Source: Melastoma dodecandrum
Taxonomy: Eukaryota; Streptophyta; Magnoliopsida; Myrtales; Melastomataceae
NCBI GenBank assembly: GCA_029817715.1
Contig: JARUPY010000465.1
Location: 806,001 to 870,000 of the forward strand
Reading direction: 5' to 3'
DNA: 64,000 bases
Shown here: in pieces, positions 23,401 through 36,400 of the stretch
Position numbering within the stretch: the first letter of the stretch is position 1
Layout: each line of letters begins with the position of its first letter
Program-made: the position numbers and the translations under genes
Notes under the pieces: generated by a model
Seen by the model: the letters and a program-made list of their open reading frames with translations, nothing else
The model's database searches: none
What the model was told of the DNA's origin: nothing

Positions 23401-23748
23401 TTGGGATGTAGCTTCTTCTGCTTCTGTAGCCTCCTTGGCTAAAGAAACTGTGAGCTTCCTAGCATTTTCTTTGCATTTGTTGAAATACTAGCTACGTTTG
23501 TTTTGGTAGTTAATTGAATGTGCTATATTGCCGATGCCTTTCCCCCCTGTAATTCGTCCATCTCTTTGAATTGCTCAAATGGATAGAATTCATTGATTAC
23601 AAGAAATGAAGCAATAATAGTAGGATGTACCGTCCAACAGGCCATGTGCAGACAGATAATAAGATCTAAATCAGATGTTTCTTAAAGACAGGTCTTCTGA
23701 CTTGCCGGTTATCTGATGGATTCATATGTATCTTACAGGGCTAGAAGG
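20407..23748 (+). repeat. left arm of a ~3.35-kb inverted duplication
   Basis: The plus strand here matches the minus strand of 26826-30188 along its whole length, with scattered substitutions and small indels. The outer boundary is at CAGAAATC (20407; partner 30188). The inner boundary is just after the exon 6 acceptor of the SEC12-like gene (23739-23748; partner 26826-26835). The arm holds the CDPK leader and promoter, the SEC12-like promoter and SEC12-like exons 1-5. Confidence 0.93.
21317..23744 (+). pseudogene. truncated SEC12-like gene (exons 1-5 only)
   Basis: Exons 21317-21583, 22206-22300, 22722-22872, 23180-23271 and 23350-23449 match exons 1-5 of the intact minus-strand gene, with splice sites and phases kept. 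After exon 5 the next acceptor (ending 23738) leads to GGC TAG, an in-frame stop at 23742-23744 that lies in the breakpoint. The product would be about 236 residues against 390. It would lack the last WD repeats and the C-terminal membrane anchor. Amino-acid changes fall on conserved positions: Trp replaces Gly68 in the GGGGEGRNG loop and Val replaces Asp in DGKLRIF. This points to relaxed selection. A truncated soluble protein or an RNA role cannot be excluded. Confidence 0.85.
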
Positions 23749-24714
23749 TGAAACGGGACGCGTTTTCTGTTCTAGAATGACTTCGGCATAGGCTCAGAGC
23801 TATTTGACCGTTGCCGGCCGCCGGGTGGGTTCGATTGCTGAGCGGCTGTGTCGGCGGCGGTGGAAGGACCGGGTGGTTCGGGTCGGCTCTGATCAGGTAT
23901 TTGTCATCGATTTTCCGTCTCTGTTGTTCATGATTCTTGTGTTAGGGCTTAGGAGTGGTTGCCGTATGATTTTGATTTTGTCGTCGCATCGCGTTTCCTT
24001 TGATTCGGTGCGACTTCTTCTCGACTTAGTTTGTGAAGTGCGATGACTTGTTGCCTGCCCTTGCTTTGATGTTTGAGAATATTGAACTAGTGATTGGCCC
24101 GTGCAAAACGTCGAAGATTATCGTGCTAGTTAGTTAGTCATCGTGGTTGTGGGTGACTTACGGTATTAGGTTATGCTTTTACTTTGAGGAGTACAAACAT
24201 TGGTGAAGTCGAATTAGGATTTCTTACGTCTATCATAGACTATAGTCGAATTAGGATTTCACCAATGTTTGTACCCTTCAAAGTAAAAGCATAACGTAAT
24301 ACCATAAATCACCCACAACTGACTAACTAACTCGCACTATAATCTTCGGCGTTTTGTACGGGTCAATCACTAGTTCAATATTCCCAAACATCAAAGCAAG
24401 GGCAGGCAATAAATCATCGCACTTCACAAACTAAGTCGAGAAGAAGTCGCACCGAATCAAAGGAAACGCGATGCGACGACAGAATCAAAATCATACGGCA
24501 ACCACTCCTAAGCCCTAACACAAGAATAATGAACAACAGAGACGGAAAATCGATGGCAAACACCTGATCAGAGCCGACCCGAACCACCCGGTCCTTCCAC
24601 CGCCGCCGACACAGCCGCTTAGCAATCGAACCCATCCGGCGGCCGACAACGGTCAAATAGCTCTGAACTGTTGCCGAAGTCATTCTAGAACAGAAAACGC
24701 GCCCCGTTTCACCT
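23746..24714. repeat. palindrome of two VAR3-like promoter/exon 1 copies (C and C')
   Basis: The left arm 23746-24207 on the plus strand matches the right arm 24258-24714 on the minus strand, with only about 50 bp between. Both match the 5' half of unit A (about 16679-17117) and extend further upstream (AGGTGAAACGG...GTTCTAGAATGACTTCGG). Each arm has the GATCAG|GT donor, at 23896 in the left arm and 24564 in the right arm. The loop holds two direct copies of GTCGAATTAGGAT. Transcribed through, the arms would fold into a ~460-bp hairpin. Confidence 0.9.
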
Positions 24715-25126
24715 CGAACGATGTCGGAATATTGTTTCGGAGAAAATTTTATATTTTAATTTAGATAATACATATACATTAATTTTTCACTTTGAATTGA
24801 TATTCAAAACCCGTTTGTGACGTAATCGTCTTCTGGTTTGAAGGCTAAAGGTATGCTGTCAGAGTGCATCATGCGCAGAGCGATACAAGAAAACCAGTCT
24901 AACATCAAAATGCCTCCCTACTGAGTCAGAAATCAATATAACATCGGAATTTGCCTCAAAGGCAATTTAGGAAACGGGAGCACCCAGAATAAGGGCTTTC
25001 CAAACGTGTAAAAGCTTATTTCTGAAGAGCATTGTGACATTACCAAGAGCTAACTCAGGCTGTTGCATTTGTTTGAAGGCAAAAGCGTGTCCTGACAATA
25101 TTTAACTCACACGAGAGGCCCCGATT
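24715..25126. other. spacer downstream of the SEC12-like gene
   Basis: Probably the 3' UTR and polyadenylation region of the minus-strand SEC12-like gene, followed by AT-rich sequence up to the palindrome. No other feature recognised. Confidence 0.45.
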
Positions 25127-28100
25127 TTATGGAAAAAGGCCGTGTTCCTTCATGAAATAAATGGCCATCGCAACTATGATTATCAAAATGATGAGCCCCA
25201 AGTTTATTCCACCTGGAACAAAGTAAATCGGAAATGAATTATAACCACTCCAGAATTGGCGTACAGGCATCAAAACTAGGAGGAAACAGAGGGTTGTGAT
25301 ATATGGGAACAACAATCCAGGTCATGCGGAAAATCCTTATTATTCAGCACGATAGAGAACAATCCCAGATAGCAAGCAAGATGGATCAAGTCAAAGGAAA
25401 TGCATTGCCAGAGATGTCGCGGAAGCATCGCATCAAGCAAGGGAGCATCACTCATGAAAATCAAAACCATAACAGAGAAGTCACATACCACTTGCTTTTT
25501 TGAACTGAATTGACGTTACCCTTGCGCTTGAGTCCATGGACACGGATACCACTGCCCTGTATCTTGCAATAGTTAGTGGCATATAATGTTATACATGCTA
25601 ATTGGATAGGTGGACTAAACCACTCTGAAGAAAGACCTTGAATCAGGAGAGAAGCTCAAAGCTGTAACAAAACCGAGGTGTGCTTTCTTTATTGTCATTT
25701 CAGCCTTCATATTGGCCGAATTAACGATCAATATGTCACCGTCGCCGGTCCCTCTGCAAGTCAAGAAAGTAGTTTTAAAACCAGTCGAAAAGTTAGGTGG
25801 ATTGGATCTCAACAACCACCCTTTTAGGGGCTTTTACGAGGAAAATAATTAATGAATCAGTCAGATTCTGAACAATGTTCAAACACCTATTTCCAGCTTA
25901 TAAGCCTAACGGTAAAGATTATTCAGGATCCATCTGATAATTCTGCAGGGTACTTAAAAGAAAAGGTTCACCCCAAGGATAGCACCATTTGCCTGCCATC
26001 TTTAAACCCCATGTTTAGAAATTTGGTGTAAACCAAAAAAGAAACCAAGCATGAAATGGAGAAACGGATACTAATGCGAGAACTCCATTCATTTGGGCAG
26101 GCGTCAAATTTATCACCCACTGCATAAGCTTTTTCACATCTCTTCTAACGGTAAAAAAATGCTTTCACAAAGCCACTAACATTACCTCCCTTACACAGTG
26201 TACCTTCCTTTGGTCCACCAGTTGAAGGTGTCTTGTGTGGATACTATATGACAAAAATACTGTCTCCAAACTTCGCATCCAGATCACATGGCCTAAATTA
26301 CACTGTCTCCACATTTTCATTAATTTATCCTCTAAAGTAAGAATGAATTACTTTTTAAACCTTTCATTAGTTTTATCTTTTTATCTGGGGGTAATTACCG
26401 GTATAGTTCTAAATTATGCATGCAATAGGATTTGAACATCCACCCTGTCAAAAAACATTAAAAATTTTCTCCCAACGTGCCTAACAAATGTGGAAACTGG
26501 AACATTTGAACGAAAATTTTCAGCTGTTCAGTTTACGAGAAACTGAGAACTCACAGGGCAAGAAGCTTCCCATCGGAGGACACACTGAAGGCATTAATTG
26601 AATCACGAACTAATTGTTTGGCGCTCATCCTTTCCCACGAGGAAGCATTCCATGTAATAATACTACTACCCCGACCTAAATTCAGAAGACAAACAGAATA
26701 GTCGCAGAAATTCCAACGTGTGCAAACCTCGACAAATAATTTTCTCCAAGTATCGTCACCTGTCATGGCAGTGGTATACAGAATACTACTTCCGTCAATA
26801 CTGGTAGAAAATCTGCAAAATCCAAACTTCTCGCCCTGTAAGATACATATGAATCCATCAGATAATCGGCAAGTCAGAAGACCTGTCTTTAAGAAACATC
26901 TCATTTAGATCTTATTATCTGTCTGCACATGGCCTGTTGGACAGTACATCCTACTATTATTGCTTCATTTCTGGTAATCAGTGAATTCCATCCATTTGAG
27001 CAATTCAAAGAGATGGACGAATTACAGGGGGGAAAGCATCGGCAATTTAGCACATTCAATTAACTACCAAAACAAACATAGCAAGTATTTCAACAAATGC
27101 AAATAAAATGCTACAAAGCTCACAGTTTCTTTAGCCAAGGAGGCTACAGAAGCAGAAGAAGCTACATCCCAAATCCTACAAGGGCCCGAGTCTCCCAAAG
27201 ATACAACAAACTTCCCGTCAAGGCTGCATAAATATGGGATCAAGTTAAATAAAATTAATTTCTCTGCCAACTCAATAATTAGATGATGCCACAGCATAAA
27301 CCTGAAATCCAGATCCTTTACTGAAGAATGAGCCTGGTCCTCATCGAGAATGATATCCATGCTGGGCCATTTGAAGATCCTTAGCTTGCCATCCTGTACT
27401 GCATCGAATTAAATCATCATCAATCATACCATTTTAATGGAAAATATCACAAAAAGGGAAATATAATGCATGGAGCTTTGGTGAGCTTTGTTAGAGAAAT
27501 GAAATGTTTTGGTGTATGTGCCAGAATGATCTAAAATATTATTCTGAAAAACTAACAGGATCATGCCAAAAAGAACAGTAATCAGGAAAATTCTAGTTCA
27601 TCTAGTGTTGAAAAAAGGTTCTTTAAGTTTACTAAGTACTTCCATGGAATTTGACAGGTGAAAAAAACATGATCCTCTGGTCTGATAGAAAGTCTGATGC
27701 CTACCTCTCCCCCAACAGCAAGCAATGATCCATCGTGATTAAATGCCAATGCTAACTGCTGACCTACATTTTCCAGCTCTTTAAGCACTTTCTCAGACGT
27801 TTTAAGGCCATAGTCATGAGAATCTTTGGCCTTGACATTGTCCCATTCAAAAAATCTGTTCAAGTGTTAAGCCATATAAGCCAGAGCAAAACAACAATGC
27901 TTCATACCAAAACAGGCCCTCCATATTCACAGTAGTTTTGTTTCTCAATCCTTGAAACTAAAATCACCATAATCCTCGTTTATTTTTATTTCAAATCCAC
28001 AACGCTCCAGCCACATAGATTATGAACCCAATAAATCCATAGTCAACTGGAACATCACAGGGAACTGAGGGATTTTATTCATTTCCAGAAGAAGTATGTG

Positions 28101-29262
28101 CCAATGAGAGGTCCATGACCACCAAACCAAGTTAAAAGTAGCTACCATAAAGTAACCGCAGGGAGCGGCATAAACTGTTATAATTCCCCAGCAGAGCTTC
28201 TCCATGACCTCTAGCAGCTGCCTCAAGGAACATAATTACATATAGATGAGGTTTCATGATGCCAAAAAAGATATACCTGCAACTATTTGGAAAGGCACAG
28301 ACAACACCGTCTCCATTTGGATGCACAGCCATTCGGTAGGGCAAATCTGAGCCAGTAACTAGTCTACTCACCTAAATATATAAAAAAGCTTTATAGGAAG
28401 AGATTTCATAAGAAGAGATTAAAGGAAAATAGAGATCTTAAGTCCCATCAAGCAACCTCAAATGCAGTAGCAAAGTGCCCCATGATAAACAGTTCCAGAA
28501 AACGGAAAGTTAAACAAGGAAAGCAAGAAGAAATTGGATAGATGCATAGGACTCAGTGTAAATGACAAGTGACAAAATCCTTTGCTAGTGCAGGATGACA
28601 GTATCTGTAGATGTAGCAGAGATAAACTAAAAGAGCGCAAAGTTCATTACAATCAGTTATCATCAAGTAAAGCACATCCCTTCGTCAGATCCTCTGTTTC
28701 GTAAACTGGTTTATCATGATTGACTGGCAGTACTTCCATAGCCGAAACATGTAAAACCAATCATCCACAGAACAAGAAGACTTGCTATAAAAGAACCAAA
28801 AAAAAAAAAAATGAAAGGAACGGTAAACTAAGAGCAGCATTTATCCTTGTGATTCAATCAATGCCTCTCCACCTTAACAACACTTACCTTGCCATTAATC
28901 AACTGCTTATTGCATCGTTTGCTCTGCATGGGATATTCCTTTTAAACAAAGACGCATCAATCACTGCTCAATCACCACACACCGAACGAACGTACCGGCT
29001 CCACCGACAACAAATTGTCCGAGAAATCGAATCCGGCAAGGAGGATGGCATTAGGAATCCCGTTGCGGCCCTCTCCCCCGCCGCCAGCAAGGACGACATA
29101 ACAGCGATCCCCTTTCTTTCCATCAACATGTTCCTCCTTCGATTCCTCTCGATTTTCCCCTTCCAGGGACTTCTCCACTTGCTGAAGCACCATACAAGTT
29201 GGAGCATACGCCGCGGAGTAGAGGGGAACACCGTACTTCCTGTAGTTCGGGGCGTCTCCCAT
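25127..29262 (-). CDS. SEC12-like protein (SAR1 GEF / PHF1 family), 10 exons
   Basis: Exons 29262-28996, 28371-28277, 27855-27705, 27393-27302, 27223-27124, 26835-26760, 26675-26555, 25753-25637, 25556-25489 and 25212-25127 join in phase to 390 codons, the usual family size. The N-terminal YGVPLY motif is followed by the cation-binding loop GGGGEGRNGIPN (residues 60-71). WD40-type repeats contain LPYRMAVHPNGDG, QQLALAFNHDG, SVKDLDFSLDGKFVVSLG, AFSVSSDGKLLALG and HLGFVTALSFSPDS. A single hydrophobic helix (about residues 366-384) is near the C-terminus, giving an ER-anchored type II-like protein with a cytosolic beta-propeller. SEC12 activates SAR1 for COPII vesicle formation; the paralogue PHF1 instead promotes ER exit of phosphate transporters. 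Sequence alone does not separate these roles firmly. Confidence 0.92.
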
Positions 29263-30188
29263 GATCTACACGCGTTCAGCTCTTCCTTGCCGTCAGATTC
29301 GAGGTCGGAGCTGTCGCGGCAGATGTCCTCAGGGATCAGCTCAAGGCGGCGGAACGGCGGAGATCTGACGCTGGGGAAGGGAGGAGGAAGGTACTGGGGG
29401 AGACGATTGCGGGCGCAACCAAACGACGTCGTGGTAGGCTTTAGCTGACGACGCAATTATGTCGTCACCAAAAGAGATAATCCTCGGGGGGACCAGGTTT
29501 GAGAAAACACGAAAGACCAAGGGTCCAAATGCAATTTCTTATTACGGCGGCGGTCGAAGGTTGTAATAAGAAACAACCATGAAGCCGCCTGGTTAGAGAA
29601 AAGAGATAAGGGGGATGAGGCGGAGGAGGACTTGATGAATATGCTGGAGCACCGTCCTCCTTTTGGAGACCCTTTCCTAGCAACAACCTCTCGCCGTTCT
29701 CTCCCTTCAATAAATATTATATATTATATAGACAAATCATGATTCCACCACCAAGCCAATTATAAACACCACCCACTTCCCAGTTTATTTTATCTGCAAC
29801 AGTTGCTGAATCTGGAAAAAGGTCTTTGGGGGAAGTTGATGATGTGGTGAGGAAGTAAGTTAACCCATCCTTACCTCCCTGGTCCTCCTTGTCTGATCCA
29901 TATTCCTGCTTTTATCTTCAGATTCCCTGGTACAGAATCTACTTCCTGTCCGCTCTGCTCTTTCTTGATTCTGCCCTCTGGGAAGTTAGTTGGGGGGTTT
30001 GTGTCGGGATTATTTGTTTGGATTCGTGGCTTTGACTTTTGCTTCTACTTGGGTTTTGATGTCGCTTGTCACTTTTGGGGGGGTGTTGTTCTTGTCATTT
30101 GCAAAAAGTTTTGCTGTTCCTTGTTGTTGGTCTGATCTGGGTGTCGCTCAAAATGTTTCCTTTTTCCTCTGGCCATGGTCGATTTCTG
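26826..30188 (-). repeat. right arm of the ~3.35-kb inverted duplication
   Basis: This is the arm carrying the intact gene context, so it is taken as the donor. It spans SEC12-like exons 1-5 and the first bases of exon 6, the divergent promoter and the start of the CDPK leader. It differs from the left arm by an AT-rich insertion of about 25-30 bp at 29709-29741 in the intergenic part. Confidence 0.92.
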
Positions 30189-30407
30189 TATGATTGCAGG
30201 CTTCATGGAAGTTCATGTTGTCTGATTATTGGTATGAATCAAGATTTTTGCTTCTTGCTATGGGATATTGTCTCTTGATCCACAAAGTTCCTTTTTTTAT
30301 GTCTCAGATCCCTAAACGTGTTGATTTTTCGCAGTGAATATACCCGGAGTGGAGAATGCTTTGGATGAAGGGAAGGATCTGAAGGGTTTTCGTGTTTGAT
30401 TGGTTTT
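29263..30407. promoter_or_regulatory. divergent promoter between SEC12-like (-) and CDPK (+)
   Basis: The two start codons stand 1145 bp apart, head to head. The CDPK side holds a leader with a probable acceptor (GATTGCAG, ending about 30199) and further leader to the ATG at 30408, so a 5' UTR intron is likely. Most of this region (to 30188) is duplicated at 20407-21316 next to the VAR3-like gene. Confidence 0.55.
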
Positions 30408-32703
<2,296 letters not shown>

Positions 32704-33466
32704 CTCTACCGATGCCTGAGTTGCATTCGAGGGCGCAGTGCCATACCCTACTGTCTTGGCTCTGTGAAGGGTTTTGTATCCTAGAGACGCGTCGTGAAGT
32801 TGCGATAAGTCCGTTTCCTCCAACGGGCTTACTCTGATGGCGTAGATGGTCTAGTACGAGGTGGTTTTAATGGAAATGTGTGATGTAGGAGTAGGATTTG
32901 GTATGTCTATTGGTTTCATTTTGATGTCTTGACATTGTCACGGCCTACTCGCGGCTGCATGGTTTTAAACTTGTTCCCTTTCGTCTGCTCATTTGCAGCA
33001 CTCTTCTGCGATCATGTTGCCGTGTCGTACTTGAACGATTTGATAAGGCTTCTCGTTCAACCTAACACATCATAGTATTTACTACCGAGGAGGGAATGAC
33101 TAGTATTATGAAGTTCTGCGTCAAATCTCCCGGTTGCGACCAGGCAGCGGACGAGGCCAACTCGGCGTAGCTTGTGGCAGAGCCGTTAGGCCGCAGCGAC
33201 CGTGAGATTGGGAGGGAGGCCAACACGGGCTTTCCTTAATGAGCCTAGGTGATTATGTTAAAAATGAGGCCCAAATAAGCCCAAATATCAGCCCATTATC
33301 TTCCACCGACAAGGCCCAGAGTGAGTTGGCAGCAAACATTGATCGACCGATCGCTCGCTCCCGCGCACTCTCCGGAGTGCGAAATCCGCTCGAATCGCGC
33401 GGGATCCCGGTGGATTCTTTTCGGTCTCGTCTGGGAAGGGTGGTTTCATTGAATTCTCCGTAGGAA
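32704..33466. other. CDPK 3' UTR and promoter of the nucleotide-sugar transporter copy
   Basis: Sequence to about 33100 is probably CDPK 3' UTR. Between 33268 and 33320 there are several GGCCCA/GCCCAA-type motifs (site II-like) ahead of the transporter start codon. No other gene seen. Confidence 0.45.
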
Positions 33467-36400
33467 ATGGAGTATAGGAAGCTCAAAGATCAGGTACGCT
33501 TTCGCAGTTCTTGTTTTTTGTTTTTGGCGCGACCTCGCCTATCCGGGCCGTTGCGTACTCGGATCGTTCGAGTTTCTTTTTTAAATTTCTGTCAGTCCTT
33601 AATTGTGTTTGCGAGCTCTTGGTGAAATTCCTAGCAAAGTCCATCCAACAGTGTTCTTGATTTTTGTTTATTTTATTCACGGTTTATTTGAGTTTATTTT
33701 AATTATTTTAGTTTTCGTTTATCGTTTCTAACGAAGCCAGGGCAATGCAGGGTGAGAGTCCCTGTTGTTTTGCTAGTATAATTGACGAGGATGATCTGAG
33801 TATCCAATTATTAATTTTAGGAAGATGATGTAGATGCCTCGAGGGAAGATGTGGAAAGCCGTCGAGAAAAGGCTCATTCTAGTGGTTAGAAGCTCATCCT
33901 TCGAATTTAGCCATTGGAGGGAATTTTATTTTCGTTGTTATCCATTTTCTTCGGAGATGCACACTATGTTCGCTTTGTGGTTTGAGTTGTCAGGGTGATG
34001 TAGAAATATTCTTTCTCTGGACGTGTGTTGATCTCTGGTGCAGCTGGGATAAATCCATTGAGCACTGCTGGAGGCAGTTTGGGCGATCATTCTAGGTGGA
34101 AACGAAAGTACGAGATCTTTTTCCTCAAATGCAGGCATTTAGCATGTGTTAAGATTATGTTGACGATCTGTTGGAAAATTTATTATCAGATGTCTGATGC
34201 GCGCTTGTCGATGACCTTCCCAATGACAGGTCCATTGTTACCCTTGCATTGACCTTTCTGACCAGTGCGCAAGCAATCCTCATTGTCTGGTCGAAAAGGG
34301 CCGGGAAATATGAGTAGTGTCACCACAGCAAACTTCTTGGTACTCATTTGGATAGTGTAAAAGATACTCTGATGCAGTCATGCCGTTTTTGCCTGCATTT
34401 CATTAGCCTGTGTGGTCATTTACTAATGTTGTGGTCAGGTAGAGACGTTAAAATGTTTCTTGTCGCTCGCTGCATTGACCAGAATTTGGACAAGAGAAGG
34501 TGTCACCGATGATAACAGGTAAGGTTCATTTTTCGATCAGGAAGTTCTGCTAAGCCAGATTAAGTTCTCAACTTGAAAATTAAATTGAAGACCTCTTTTT
34601 GTTATCCAGGATGATATGGAATGATCACAATGTCTTCATTCATAACTTCTATTTTTGTTCAGTCTGGGTTTTTCAATAGTTAAAAATAAATTTTCCATTT
34701 CCTGGTATTAGGATAATATCTGTAATTGGGATTATTGAAACATAGAATAACAACAAATTTTCAATTATATGTACATGCTTGAAAAGCAATGGACAAAAAG
34801 AAGTTTAGCGAACCACATGAGTTGAGACTCACATCTGTAGTGATCTTGCTCTTCCTTTTAACTTGTTTATGCCGGTATTCAAAGGCCTGAAATTCCAAGT
34901 TCCGTATGAAATATTATTTTGCTATAGGTTAAGGACAACTTTTGAGGAGGTCAAAGTTTACCCAATTCGGACGGCACTTTATCTTGTAAAGAATTTGCTT
35001 CAAGTAAGTTATGACATGTGTATTCTGCCTGGTGACCTAACCTGAGGTACTTTCGTTCCTATGGAAGAATGTGTGACTACCCTTTTCTTTTATAGTATTA
35101 CATCTTTGCCTATGTGGACGCCCCTGGATATCAGATGCTCAAGAATCTGAACATCATCAGCACTGGTGTCTTGTATAGAATCATTTTGAAGCGAGAGTAA
35201 GTATGCCATGGTTCTGTTAGAAACCTGTTTCTGCTTAATTCATTCTAGCACTCGATGAGACCGGAAGAATAAAGTTGGTATCTGGATAGATGAGGTTAGG
35301 GAAATTTCTAAGCCATGGTTTTTTCGTTTGCAGGACGGGGATGATTCACTTCCACTTTTTAATTGTTTGACCATCTGAAAAAATTATTCCAGTTTGGACC
35401 TAAAATCGACATGTTTGGCATTTCCTAATTTAGATTATCGCAGATTTTTCTAACTTAGTATAGTCTGATATATACCTCAGATTAAGTGAGATTCAATGGG
35501 CTGCCTCTTCTTTGTGCAGGTTGCACTACAGCACAGCTAAATTCAAAGTTTAATTTAACTGCTCGGCATGTCTTAATATGGGCTGTATCTGTCCTGATGA
35601 TTTTGATGTTTCCTATATCATCATTGGCCATGCATTTTCTGTTTCTCATTATGGTGGGTCACCTATAATTTTCTAAATAAACCATGTGCCATGTTTTGCG
35701 TGTCATTTATTTTGACTGTTCTCTGGATTATCTGCTTGGAGCTCGGATCGGGTTCTTGAAACACCCTTTCAAGGTTGGATAATGGCCATTGTGAGTCATT
35801 TAGTTTCTTTTAACTGTCATGCCTTCTTCATAAATAAATATTCCAGAAATTGCATTATGACTTCATATTGGCCTAGTGTTGCTTGATCTCTGCATGTTTG
35901 ACAGGTAATGGCACTTCTCAGCGGATTCGCTGGAGTATACACTGAGGTAAGGTTATCAGTTTTGCCTGAAGAAGCAACCTTCGTAGTATATTTGATTCAT
36001 TTGTTGTTGATAGTTCCTTCTGTTTGCAGGCTATTATTAAAAAGCGCCCTTCTAGGAACATAAACGTGCAGAACTTCTGGCTGTATATATTTGGAATTAT
36101 TTTCAATATCATTGCCATTTTGGTTCAAGATTTCAGTGCAGTCTTAAACAGGAAAACTTACTTACTCCACAGTTTTGAGCCGCATTCTCATCTCATTGAT
36201 GTGGAGATGATTTCTTATTAATTAGAAATTTTACCTGTTGGAAAATTCAGGGGATTTTTTCATGGATACTCCTTGCTTGATTACTTTTCTCATGATTTTC
36301 AACCACGCGCTGAGGTATGCCAACTTTTCCATTTCTCGTGATCGGTGTCCATTATTTACCTATAAATTATGATGGTTCTTGCTTCTCCTGGATGAGCTGA

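Noticed and set aside
28720..29448. 242-codon frame on the plus strand (and its partner at 21185-21853 on the minus strand)
   Set aside because: It is antisense to exon 1 and intron 1 of the SEC12-like genes and reads across their splice site; it has no recognisable domain and exists in both arms only because the arms are duplicates.
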